Shown: positions 45,054 to 55,598 of the stretch, in pieces
Position numbering within the stretch: position 1 is the first letter of the stretch
How the letters are laid out: every line of letters starts with the position of its first letter
Assembly (NCBI GenBank): GCA_037833965.1
Contig: AP031355.1
Location: 16,207,501-16,271,500, forward strand
Direction of reading: 5' to 3'
DNA from: Marchantia polymorpha subsp. ruderalis
Lineage: Eukaryota > Streptophyta > Marchantiopsida > Marchantiales > Marchantiaceae
Length of the DNA: 64,000 nt
Program-made: the position numbers and the translations under genes
The notes under the pieces: generated by a model
The model's database searches: none
What the model was told of the DNA's origin: nothing
Seen by the model: the letters and a program-made list of their open reading frames with translations, nothing else

Positions 45054-47820
45054 CTACACGCCTGCACGTAACCACGCTACACTACACTCCGCAGAACCTG
45101 TGCTTCGCCTCCTGTGCGACGGATTGCCGCGCACTAACTCCCTACCCTGCCAGTCCTCAGCTCGACTGCGCAGTCCCAAACGCCTCAACACCGCGGAAAC
45201 CTCCGACTCGAGGGCGACCATGGTGTCCCGCGATCTCGACAGAAAAGAGTCTAGCTTCTTTGCCACTCGCCGCCGACTCCGACTGTCACTTGCCAGCAAC
45301 CCCGCTGCACGAAGCTCTAACTCGCGCAGTGTGAGTTTCTCCTGCGCCGCCACTTCCCAGTGGGCGTAGCCCCTGAGACAGTGGGCGACTCGCCTCATCA
45401 TCTCTTCCTTCGTGCGATCTGCCTCCCGCCGGCGATCGTCTTCAACTACAACCAACTGCAATTCGGCCTCCGCACGCTGCGCTCTCAATTCCCCGCACTC
45501 GGATTGCAGTCTGCGGATTAATTCCTCATCCGCCTATAGTGCGAGCTGACACTGCTCTAACAACCGTGTCTGTCGCACGAGCTCCTCTGACAAAATTTGA
45601 TTCTGAGCCTGCTCAGAATCCAGCGCCTCCGTGAGCTTCGCCTTCTGCTTGGCGAACTCTTCTAGCTTCTCGTCCTTCGTCTTGTCGAAGTGTTTGTACA
45701 ACTTCCTATTGAGGTTGTATTGACCCCACAGGTACTCTGCCTCTCCCGCAGATCCTTAAGTTGCAGGTCCACACGGGCCAACAACTTGCTGGTGTGGACT
45801 TTAGTGCGAGTTCGCCTACGCACTAACTCGACGTAGGACCCAAGCTGGCGAGGGTCCGCGTACTTCTCTATCTTGCGATCCAAGTACCTCAGCAGAGGTA
45901 CTACCTGCTCACAGAGCGCCGCCGTCGGCGCGCCTACCATTTCCTCCTCCTCCTCCTCGGTGGATCCCGATCCCGACACTGATTCCGTGGATCTCCTTCT
46001 TCGTCATCCTCCGACTCGAGGATTTCGGTCGCCATTGAATTCGTCGGCGACTGGCCTGTGCGGGGCTGCGAGATGTCTGCGTGCTCTGCCGCCGCTAGCA
46101 CTCCTGTAGCCTCGTTGCTCCCTGCTAAAATGTCCAAGGCGGTGGGTGAATGCGGCCGTGCCGAATTCACATCGTCCGCCTGTCATGTCGCGACTGTAAC
46201 CTCCTCGCCGGCGGCGTCTACTGCCGAAGGTGATCGTGCGGAATGTACCTGCGCAGAGTGTAATTGTGCATCGCGCGCACGAAGTTCACCCTGCGGACAG
46301 TCAATCCGCTCCTCCGTTAGATTCCGCTCCACCGATCGGTCGTGCGCCAGGGATGCGTCCGGCCTATGCGTAGGCGCAATTTCCGGCGCTTCTTCCGCTG
46401 AGGGCGCAGCGCCGAAGGCGGCCCGCCCGATGTCCCTTGGCCCGAAGGCCCTTCCGCCGAAGGCGCACCTTTCGGCGGATTTCCCGCCGAAGGCGCGGCT
46501 CCCGCCGACTCTCCATTCGTAACTCGCTGGCCCGAAGGCGTATATCCCGGCGATCTCACCGCCGGAGGGCCTTGCCCCGAAGGCCCTTGAACCGAAGGCG
46601 GTTCTTCCGCCGGCTCCTTCCCTTTTCTGCGTTGCACCGGGGGTGAGTCCTGCCTGTGCGTAGGCACTCGCCTATGTGTAGGCGAACTTTCTCTGCCTAT
46701 GCGTAGGCACAAGTCTACGTCCGCAAGGGGTCGCCTATCCACCGGGAGTCACCTATGCGTAGGCGGCACACTCATCCGTGCCACACATTGTTGCTCCTAA
46801 CCCGAAGGTTGTCTTACCTCCGCCGAGGGCGTAGGCTGGTCCGCTGACCCTTCGGCCGTCCGCGCAGTCCCATCCTTCTCCGGGGATGAACTTCCCTTCT
46901 TTGTGGCGATCGTCGCCGTTTCCGCGCTGCTGGCAAGTAACAAAAGCCTGCGCGCCTTCTGCTTCGGCCGGCTGCAGATCTTGTGCAGTGGCCGCTTCCA
47001 GGTGAGAGCAGCTGATTCTTGCTGTTGCTCCTTCTCCGGTTCCTCTCTCCATCTCCGCTTCCGCGGCACTCGTGCTACTATCCTCCCCGCATCCTGTTGA
47101 CCCGGTGGAGTGGAAGTCGGAGAGTCCTCCGCGTTGGTGTCGACTTCGTTATCCCGCACATACCTCCCGGGATGGTCGACTGACAATGGCGGAAATCGAA
47201 CACGCTCGGCCGCGGTAGGCAATTCATCGACCGATAAAAGTTTATCAAGAAGGGGGAGAGGTGATTGAGCGTTCCTCCCCGCTCCTCAAACGCATGCTTC
47301 GCATTACCCTATGTAGGATGCGCGACCAGTGAACTGGAGCTCCGGCCAATGTGAGCTCCACGAAAGACACTTGCCACAAAGTGATGTAAGTAGTGCGGTG
47401 CGGCTGCAAGAGTTGCAACAGCGCCATCGCAATGGTCCTGCGGAAACGATCTTTGTAGTCCCGGGTCCTGTACCCGTTCTTGGAGGACCTCTTCCGCTTG
47501 AACAATTCCACAAAGGAGGCTTCATCCGCCTTTGATACCTTGACGCTCTCACTGTCGAACAGGAGGTACCCGTCCTCGCCTGCACACCTTCCCAATGCTT
47601 GTCCCCAATCGCTGACAGTCCAACGATCTACGTGCGGACGGAATCCGCGCGTAGGTTGCCGTTCCTCGTCTTGCCATTCGCGCACCATGTCTGCGCACAC
47701 GTAATTCCATCCCCACAGCAAGAATTTGAGTTTCCTCGCAATCAGCCGGTCCTCAAAAGCACGCAACCCATTCTGCGGAAGCTTGAGTGGAACCATACGC
47801 AGTTTAACCGATGTCGACAT
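45054..47820 (-). pseudogene. Degenerate copy of the element protein (copy C)
   Basis: Starts at the conserved ATG (47820; MSTSVKLRMVPLK) and is open for ~190 codons through the N-terminal domain with good conservation to copy A (GWNYVCADMVREW, RGFRPHVDRW, LGRCAGEDGYLLF, RTRDYKDRFRR). It is then broken by shifts and stops: pieces lie at 46797-47222, 46317-46742, 45662-46170 and 45054-45488. The last piece keeps the C-terminal coiled coil and the ending RRRSTGSAECS. The Pro/Ser-rich middle is expanded by GCCGAAGGC and GCCTATGCGTAGGC repeats. Confidence 0.8.
46380..46780. repeat. GCCGAAGGC and GCCTATGCGTAGGC mini-hairpin array inside the element C ORF
   Basis: Dense copies of both words, several per 100 bp. 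GCCTATGCGTAGGC is absent from copy A's ORF, so it spread after the copies separated. A further array lies at 48250-48950 in the non-coding part. Confidence 0.85.
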
Positions 47821-48239
47821 TGCGTTCTTGAAATTGGCTTGCGCACTTCTCTCTCTGCTATGCCCGAGCCTCTTGCTCGCGGTTCTGTTTTCTCTGCAAA
47901 CTCTAATCTCTCTCAATTCCAAATGTCGCGCACTCAATTCTCTCTCTGCCACCGGGTAACTCTCTGCGCGGTGGTGTCTATAACGTCTCTCAGCTAGAAG
48001 GTGGACGCGCGCAGCTCGCACAAGGAATTGAAATCGCAAATTCAAGAATGGGGTGTACTCTGTCCGCTCGCAAGGTGTCATGGTCGGCTCTCCGTCGTGA
48101 AAGACGAATCACTTGATGGCTGCGCCGGCTCCGAGGTATAACGGCCTTCTCTCTCACGCGCGGCTTCACGCTCCGCCGACGCGCCTTCACTCACACGCTC
48201 GAATTGGCAATTTGAACTCCGCCAGCGTACTACGCCGCG

Positions 48240-48950
48240 GCCATGGTCGCGCAGCGCCGAAGGCGGGTTTCTCGCCGACGCGCTACACTCATCCGTACTT
48301 CGACTCGGCTGGTCCCGCTACGCCGAAGGCGTTCGTCCGCGCACAAGACAAAAGCCTAACTCCCTTCTCCGTAGGCGGAATCCCCGGCGGATTTTCCGCC
48401 GGCGTCGAACTCCATCCGCCTGTGCGTAGGCGCTCGCCTATGCGTAGGCGAAATCCGTCCGCACACAAGACGCTCGTCCGCGCAAGTCCCTCGCCGTAGG
48501 CGCAGCGCCGAAGGCGGCTATGCCGAAGGCATTGACCGCGGTCAACGAACTCCGTCCAGTCTGTCCATCTCTCTCGCCTCTCCGTCGGCGCTCTTGTCTC
48601 CGAAATCTCGACCGGCCGAAGGCGCACTCGTCCGTTCCGTCCGTATAGTCCGTACGGTCCGTACGGATTCACGACTCCGTTGGGTCCTCACCTAACCGTG
48701 ATGCGCTGGCGCCGAAGGCGCCGTACAAGTTCCAACCCCGAAGGCGGATTTCTAGGACCGAAGGCGGTTTTCCCGCCGACGACGAAGTGCCTATGCGTAG
48801 GCGCTTTCCGTCCGCCTATGCGTAGGTGCAAGTCCTCCCGCCTATGCGTAGGCGGCATTCTCGGCGGACTCCCCGCCGACGTCCAACTCATTTTGCCTAT
48901 GCGTAGGCGAACTTCCCTTGCCTATGCATAGGCGAAAGTCTTCGTATCTT
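48240..48950. repeat. Second mini-hairpin array of element C
   Basis: GCCGAAGGCG and (G)CCTATGCGTAGGCG alternate with unique spacers up to the ~90-nt conserved block (48958-49043), which also occurs in copies A (11421-11510) and B (twice). Confidence 0.85.
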
Positions 48951-49353
48951 TCGACCGTCACAACTCCCTAAGTCCTGATCCGTTCCGGGCGTTCTTGGGC
49001 TCGTTAGAATCAGCGCGTCAAGCTCTTTCCAACGAGACCCTAACCAAGTGAAGGCGTTTGGGAATTGCATAGAATCTGAGGGATTCCTCTAGCGCCAAAG
49101 GCGTATCGCCGAAGGCGGATTATGCGCCTTGCGCCGAAGGGGAACCCCTTCAGAGCCCATCGTTCAGGGCGGCGCTTGTTCTGGACATTGCGCCCAACTC
49201 CTGGATTCTACGAGATTCTACGAGATTCTCCGAGATCATCTAGTTTCACTCTATTTAAATGTACCGATCGCTATTTACACTGTTGCCGCGGTACAGTTTT
49301 CCAAAAATGTTTTAAAGTCCGCAAAAATACCAAAAGTGGGTTACCACACACAT

Positions 49354-51396
49354 GAAGAGTTTTTCAGGGCTCACTGGATTCTAGCGTAGATTTGTGAAAA
49401 GTTTTGCTCGCCTAGCTCAGACCTTGAGTTCCATGTTAAAGAAAGGTCAAAAATGGAGATGGGGAATAGTTCAAGAGTTAGCTTTTCAAGCATTGTAAGA
49501 TGCTTTGTTACACGCACCTATACTCAAGTGGTATGATCATAACGGTCCTATCAAATTGGCTATTGACGCATCAAGTAACACAGTATGTGGCATACTTCAA
49601 CAAGAATGGGAGTATGAATGACATCTAGTTGCTTTCTATTCTCAAAATTTGATGGCAGCGGAACAAAATTATCACACGACAGAACGGGATGAGTTAGTCA
49701 TTGTTGGTAACCAAGCATTTAAAGCATTACTTGGGTGATAAGGAGTTTGTGATGGAGACCTATCATAAACCCTTGGTTTATTTGGAAACTCAGATGGATT
49801 TCTAAATGACAAATTCGACGGGCAGAGTGGCGTCAACGCTTCAACATGAAGATTGTGTAATTGGAGGGAAAGAAGCAACTTGCAGATGCTTTCACACGCA
49901 TGCCTTGTTTAAATCATGTTGCAGAAGTGAAAATTCAGGCTGATTGGTGGAGTAAGATAACACAAGCCACAAAGTATGATGAAGAGATCACTCGGACATT
50001 ACAAACTTGAAAGGGGAGAAGTCTTGAGCTTTGGCGTTCTACAAACAGCGTATATGGATTTCACAAGATCAAGATTTGCGCAGAATAATTTTTGCCAAAA
50101 GTCATGACACAACAATTGTAGGTCATGTGGGAGTGGAAAAAACTGTGGAGAGTATACAATGAGTGTACTATTGGCCCAAAATACTTGAGGATGTGAAGTC
50201 TTATGTTTGAAGTTGTGTTGCTTGTCAACAACACAATGCAAGTAATAAAAAACCAGCGGGTTTATTACAACTTCTTCCTATTCTTGAACACCAATGAGAA
50301 CATGTCACCATGGATCTTGTATGTGAGTTACCAAAAACTTTGTTAGAACATGATTCAGTGGTGGTTTTTGTGGACAAATTGAGCCATATGATTCATATCA
50401 GGCCAAGCACAAAAACGGTAACAACTCCACAACTAGCTCAATTGTATCTAGATGCAGTTTTTGTGAATCATGGCTTAAACAAAGTGTTAATCACGGATAG
50501 AGTTACTCACTTCACTAGTTTATTTTGGAAACTTATGTCTAGTTTTTTCAAAACAAAACTAGCAATATCAACCTCAAACTGATGGATAAACAGAGAGGGC
50601 AAATAAAACCATAGAGTATATGCTACGAGCATTCACATTAGAAGAGCAAGAAGAGTGATTCAACCTTTTGCCACTTGTTTTGTAGCTTGAATTTGTATAT
50701 AACAATTTTGTTAATGCATCCACAAAAGTGTCTCCATTTTCTTATGTATGGAGTTCATACTATAACTTTTTCAAGTTTGATGAGACTTTTGAAAGACGAG
50801 AAGTTTTTGACAAAAGTTGCAGCAATCAACAAATTTGTAGAGCATATTCACCAAGGACTACATCAGACTAAGAAGAAGTTGGTGATAGCTTAAAATTGGC
50901 TCGTCGCTTAAAATGCTCATCGTAGATAAGTGGTTTTTGAGGTAGGAGATCATGTCTGGTTATCTATAACAAATTTGTTTCTTGTAGTAACATCAAATAA
51001 ATCCTAGGTTCATTGGTACATTTTTGGTTTTGAAACGTGTTGGTGAAGTGTCATACAAGTTGGAACTTCCGTCACATATGAAAATACATACAGTATTTCA
51101 TGTGTCACGATTGCGAAAACATGTACCACGATCAAAAGAATTCACCAACCAACCAGCATCACCTACTCTTCCAACCTTGATAGCAGATCATGAGGAGTTT
51201 GAGGTAGAAAAGATACTCAAGAAACGTATTCGAGGTCATAAATATCCCAAAGTAGAGTATTTGATTCAATGGAAAAACTATTCATCATATGAATCAACTT
51301 GAGAACCAGCTAAAAATCTAGCAAATGCACCTTTGATAGTTCAGGAGTTTGAACGTATGTGCAACAAGGATGTTGCATCTTAAAAAGAGGGAGATT
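49354..51396 (+). pseudogene. Gypsy pol, second part: RNase H, integrase, chromodomain
   Basis: Continues the polymerase frame (SFLGLTGF, then RNase H with LAIDASS and VAFYSQNL at about 49550-49650). The integrase zinc finger (GHVGVEKT...SCVACQQ) is at about 50110-50235, and the catalytic core contains MDLVCELP and ITDRVTHF (about 50310-50510). A chromodomain lies at about 51190-51330 (EEFEVEKILKKRIR, VEYLIQWKNY), where the Trp after EST is a TGA stop. Numerous stops; inactive. The chromodomain probably targeted integration to chromatin, as in other chromoviruses. Confidence 0.88.
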
Positions 51397-51745
51397 TGTA
51401 AACATCTTTAGTTAGTTAGTACTAAAGTAGAGGTTACTCTAAATGTTGATACATATACTTTAGCGTGCACTGTCATAGCTGTCACGTCAGTGATCCGCGC
51501 GCTTGGTAGGTAGAGAGTAGGTGTGTTAGTTGATAGTGCCACGTCAGTGATCCGTGTATTTGTTAGGATTATTCGCCACGTCATTCATCCACTAAGAGTG
51601 GGATGGATGGTGGGGATATAATCTTATCTTTGTACTTGTTGGTGAGAGTTGTATAAGAGAAAGGAGAATCATTGTTGGTATCTCTTATCTTCAGAGTTTA
51701 CGTTTCTATCTTCGAATGAACCTCTTTCAAAATCCTAGTGTTACA
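51397..51745 (+). repeat. 3' LTR of the gypsy element
   Basis: TGTAAACATC...AGTGTTACA, followed directly by the ATTAG target duplication. Confidence 0.9.
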
Positions 51746-51750
51746 ATTAG

Positions 51751-52470
51751 CTGCACACTTTAAGCTTTCGGTAATCTTATGTCCAACTAACGCAACTGCA
51801 AAAGGAGTGATGTCTACTATTCCTTATGAAGGTGCAATTGGTAGCATTTTGTATCCAATGGTACGCACTAGACATGCATATGCAGTTTGAAAGCTGAGTA
51901 GCTACATGTCAAATCTGGGACGAGAGCATTGGTAAATGGTGAAGTAGATAATGAGATATATAAAGTATTCTCTTGATACTTGATTATTGTTTGATGCACA
52001 ATCAAATAATGCAAATTCGCTTTTGGGATATGTTGATGCTGATTATGGAGAAGATCTCAATAAGCGGAAATCAACAAACTACGTATGTTTTCATTCTTGC
52101 TGGTGGATGCATAAGTTGGAGATCTACACTTTTAAAAGCATTTCTCAGTCGTCCATAGAAGCTAAGTATGTTGCACCAGCGGAAGCAGCGAAGTAGGCAA
52201 TTTGGTTGAGATTGTCATACTATGATGTGAATCTTTACTGTGACAGCTAGAGTGCACTTCATCTAGCATCAAACAGTGTGATGGATGGTAGGGTAAAGCA
52301 CATTGATATCTGATATCATTAAATCAGACAAGCAATGTCTGATACTGCATTTAAGCTCATCAAAATTGATGGTAAGCTCAACCTTGCCGACGCATTGACC
52401 AAAGCAATTTCATTTGAAAGTTTTTCCAAGCATTGTGCAAAGTTGCAAATTTTGCATAGCAATGATTAGT
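51751..52470 (+). pseudogene. Copia pol, second part (end of reverse transcriptase and RNase H)
   Basis: Resumes the frame cut at 39691: YEGAIGSILYPMV, LLGYVDADYGED, TNYVCFHSCWW, SIEAKYVAPAEAAK and NLADALTKAI are typical of the copia RNase H end. Several stops interrupt it. Confidence 0.85.
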
Positions 52471-52635
52471 CTAGTAACTTTTATACATGTATTCTTCATC
52501 TGATTTTTTTCTCGCTATGGTTTAGTACTAGATAACTTTCAACTATTGAGGAAATACGTGATTTAGCTTTACTTTCTAGAATTTTCATGTGGATTACATT
52601 AGTTATCTCTCTAGGACTTGAGTCAAGGGGGAGTT

Positions 52636-52959
52636 TGTTATGTTAGCTCTATCTTGGATTAACTCCAGTTAGTGATAATCATGGTTACGGAAATTAACTG
52701 TGGTTAGGTTGACTAAGATGTGCACCTTATCTCTTCTTGTATATAAGAGAGAAGGAAAAATTCACTACGTATAGTTTAGGATTGCACTAAGAGAGTGAAT
52801 AGAAAGGAGTAGAGCTTGGCTATGGAGGCCGTGATCACACATATGCTTTAGTGAAGTTTTTACTCTTGCATGAGGACGTAGCGTGTGAAATATAAACCAT
52901 GTTATTTCGATGTCGTGACTGTCTTGCGTGCTAATTGATTTGAATGGTTGGGCCTTTCA
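52636..52959 (+). repeat. 3' LTR of the copia element
   Basis: Starts TGTTATGTTAGC after the purine tract and ends CCTTTCA; the AAAAC flank follows. Confidence 0.85.
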
Positions 52960-52964
52960 AAAAC

Positions 52965-53904
52965 TTCAATGAGTTGTATAATGCAAAGCTATAGCTCTTA
53001 ATTCACCATTGAAATAGTTCCACTCCTCGTTAAAATATAACACATATTTATCAAAGCACAATATTTGCCTTTGATACACTTAAGTTTTCCTAGATTGAAT
53101 TTAGATATAAATTTTTATTCATTTTTAATAGTTTTTTGATGATACACAAATCATATTTTACTGCACAATACATATGTAAATTATATTGTTATCATTATAT
53201 GACTGATTAGTTATTTATTTCATTGATAATTTGTTATCCATAATGTTTATACAATCAAAAATTTGATACATTTAAAATCAAAGAAAAAATTTTACCTCAA
53301 ATTTTATTAAGAAATAAAATTTAATGACAATATCATCAAAGATGTTAGTAATTTCAGATTTTGACAATTGAAATGATTTTGATGCTTACATTTTTCAACA
53401 AGATGAAATGATTTAACGAATTAATTGTTTTTGAGAAATGTCTTAAACCAAAATGTCATTGTTATTTTTTTCAATAATATGTTTTCTTCAAAATGAAAAA
53501 TAGTACCAAAATGATTCCAGATTATAAAATTTTCATTGTAGATAAATAAGGCTTCCTTTTTTTACTAAACAATAGGCTCGCTTTTGATTTATACTCTACA
53601 AAACTGATTCTTCTAAGAAAATTTAATTCTATATTATTCAGCAGAATCAATTTCATTGATAATACATCATCTTTTGATTTTATATTCAGCCGTCATACAT
53701 CTTTGTGAATCTTTTTTCAAATTTTCTTAAGTGTTGAACTACCTATTTTTACTTTTTATGAGTTAAAAGTGTTAATTAATGGATAAATATAGCTATGAAA
53801 CTAACATTATTTATTTGGATTAATCATGTTTTTATTTTTTAGATCAATTGATGATTATTCACTTTAATTAAAAATAATTAATGAAACTAATTTAATCTGC
53901 TTAG
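52965..53904. other. AT-rich intergenic, nothing recognised
   Basis: Very AT-rich, no frame or boundary supported. Confidence 0.5.
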
Positions 53905-54430
53905 TGTTGAACATAGATTGAAATCTTCGAGAATTAAACTAGATGCAAGTTTTTTACTTGACATGGCTTTGTAATTAAATCCATTGAGAGTTTTCTGCAG
54001 ATATACAAATATATATAAAACTTTTCATTAGTTAGAGATAATCACTGTAACAGAAGTTTGTGTTTACATGCATTTAAACAAATCATAACTGATGAGAATG
54101 AATCAAGAGCTATTTGATGTAATTGATGTGTAATTATATCCGTAATCTATTATTTAAAAAAATTGGAATGATAAAAACGTAAAACATGAGATTGAAGAAA
54201 TTTTGTTAATATAATCAGTTGCCGTTCAGCCTATTCATTCTCATCAGTTATAATTTGTTTAAATGCTTGTAAACATCAATTTATGTTACAGTTATTATCT
54301 CTAACTAATGAAAGGTTTTAAATATATTTGTATATTTGCACAAAATTTTGAATGGATTTAATTACAAATCCATGTCAAGTAAAAACCTTGCATCTAATTC
54401 AATTATCAAAGATTTCAATCTATGTTCAAC
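53905..54430. repeat. Long inverted repeat, arms ~198 bp, spacer ~130 bp
   Basis: The left arm (53905-54103) and the reverse complement of the right arm (54233-54430) share long blocks: GTTGAACATAGATTGAAATC, TTTACTTGACATGG, TTGTAATTAAATCCATT, TTCATTAGTTAGAGATAA, CTGATGAGAATGAAT. There is no transposase or clear target duplication. It could be a foldback MITE, or a source of hairpin RNA if transcribed. Confidence 0.85.
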
Positions 54431-55277
54431 AATAAGTGGTGATACACTTGTTGAAGAAACCTTGAAACTTGCAAAATTTGCAACATATTCTGCAATGTAG
54501 ATATTGATTGTAAGCATTCTTCATATAAAATTAAAAATAATTCATGATAGAAATTTTATATTTTAACTTTATTCAAAATTTTCAAGATAAAGTTTTTTAT
54601 ATTAATCATGCATATCTATCATATTTCCTAATACAAAAGTGCAATTTTTTTTATTAAAATTAAGCATTGAATCTCAAATTCAAATCTTCATCAAAATAAA
54701 ATATTATCAACAATCATAAAATATTACATAAACATTGTGCATTCTATATTTCAATTGCATCATAGTTCTTCTAAAAATATTAATACTAAATTGTTGGATC
54801 TTCTGAAAAAATGTCATTGTTTTGGCTTGTCATGCAATTGACAAGTGTATCATTTGAAAATAACAAGGTTGCAAAATCATCATCATTCATCATTATTTGC
54901 TTGAAAATTGCTTCAATGTATCAATAGTGGTAATTTCAAAATCAGAATGTTGAAAGAAACAACAATTGGCAAATTCATGTCAATAGTGATTCACTATTAC
55001 AATATATTCATTGTCACAAAGTTTAAAGCTGCTTGACTCATCTTCATATGAGTTCAGCATCTTAAACATCTCAATTACATACAGCATCTTATAGTTAGGT
55101 TGTTGTATGTATAATTAAAGAAGTTACGTAATACTACTTCAAATTTTTTTTTAAAGATCTATGGAAGTTGATTTTAGCATATTCATGAAAGATTGTGAGA
55201 TGATATGTGATAGTAACTAGAAAGATTATCACTATCTCTAGATTATTATGTAACATATCTAATCAACATATTTCTAT
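54431..55277. other. AT-rich intergenic, nothing recognised
   Basis: No reading frame or repeat boundary seen. Confidence 0.5.
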
Positions 55278-55285
55278 TTCTTAAA

Positions 55286-55590
55286 GGGAACCGGTAACCA
55301 GCACTCACCTTTGGCTAACCACCACTCACCCTGTGAGACCCCAAAGAAGATGTGGAAGGTGACGTCAGTCTGGTCACAATGCTCGACGTTGCCAGCAACC
55401 TCCCGCATCTCTCTGATATTGAAGAAGATAGATAGACAATAGTTCAAATAATATTTAATACAAAAATTGTTTTCTGGCGGCGGCAAATTATTTTTTAATG
55501 ATAATATTGAATGGTTCCAGCCCATCACAGGCCTCGAAAACGAGCCTAGGGGTTCTATATAGACAGGGTGAGTGGTGGTTAGCGGCTCCC
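55286..55590. mobile_element. MITE, 305 bp, 8-bp target duplication (hAT-like)
   Basis: The left end is GGGAACCGGTAACCAGCACT, and the right end reverse-complemented is GGGAGCCGCTAACCACCACT. TTCTTAAA flanks directly at 55278-55285 and 55591-55598. The 8-bp duplication suggests hAT mobilisation. A further internal copy of CTAACCACCACTCACCCTGT in the left arm mirrors the right end. Confidence 0.85.
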
Positions 55591-55598
55591 TTCTTAAA

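Larger units (their letters stand above)
44049..49348 (-). mobile_element. Element copy C of the TGTAATAACCCAC family (5300 bp)
   Basis: Begins TGTAATAACCCAC and ends AGTGGGTTACCACA, flanked by CACAT at 44044-44048 and 49349-49353. The gypsy polymerase frame reads straight across once the insert and one CACAT are removed. It carries the same noncoding left part as copies A and B (GAACC/AACC-ACAGGGAC, an (AC)n run at 44236-44260). It also has a broken copy of the ORF and the most extensive mini-hairpin arrays of the three copies. Confidence 0.9.
39692..51745 (+). mobile_element. Ty3/gypsy LTR retrotransposon with chromodomain, nested in the copia element
   Basis: Inserted in copia pol with a perfect ATTAG target duplication (39687-39691 and 51746-51750). 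LTRs of 421 and 349 bp; primer binding site GGTATCAGAGC just after the 5' LTR (about 40115); purine tract AAAAAGAGGGAGA before the 3' LTR. Coding order gag, protease, reverse transcriptase, RNase H, integrase, chromodomain identifies a chromovirus. Two younger insertions split it: 42046-42815 in the protease region and element C at 44049-49348 after the reverse transcriptase. Confidence 0.92.
34899..52959 (+). mobile_element. Ty1/copia LTR retrotransposon, degenerate, split by a Ty3/gypsy insertion
   Basis: LTRs of ~322 and ~324 bp enclose a copia gag-pol in the order gag, protease, integrase, reverse transcriptase, RNase H. The flanking 5-mers are AATAC (34894-34898) and AAAAC (52960-52964), one mismatch, as expected of an old target duplication. 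A primer binding site starts two bases after the 5' LTR (TGGTATTAGAAC, cf. the initiator-Met type TGGTATCAGAGC). A purine tract (AAGGGGGAG) precedes the 3' LTR. Sequence from 39692 to 51750 belongs to a later gypsy insertion, so the copia element alone was about 6 kb. Confidence 0.9.

Noticed and set aside
46380-48950. Regularly repeated palindromes in element C considered as a CRISPR-like array
   Set aside because: Repeats are 9-14 bp, irregularly spaced and variable, in a eukaryotic transposable element; there is no repeat-spacer architecture.
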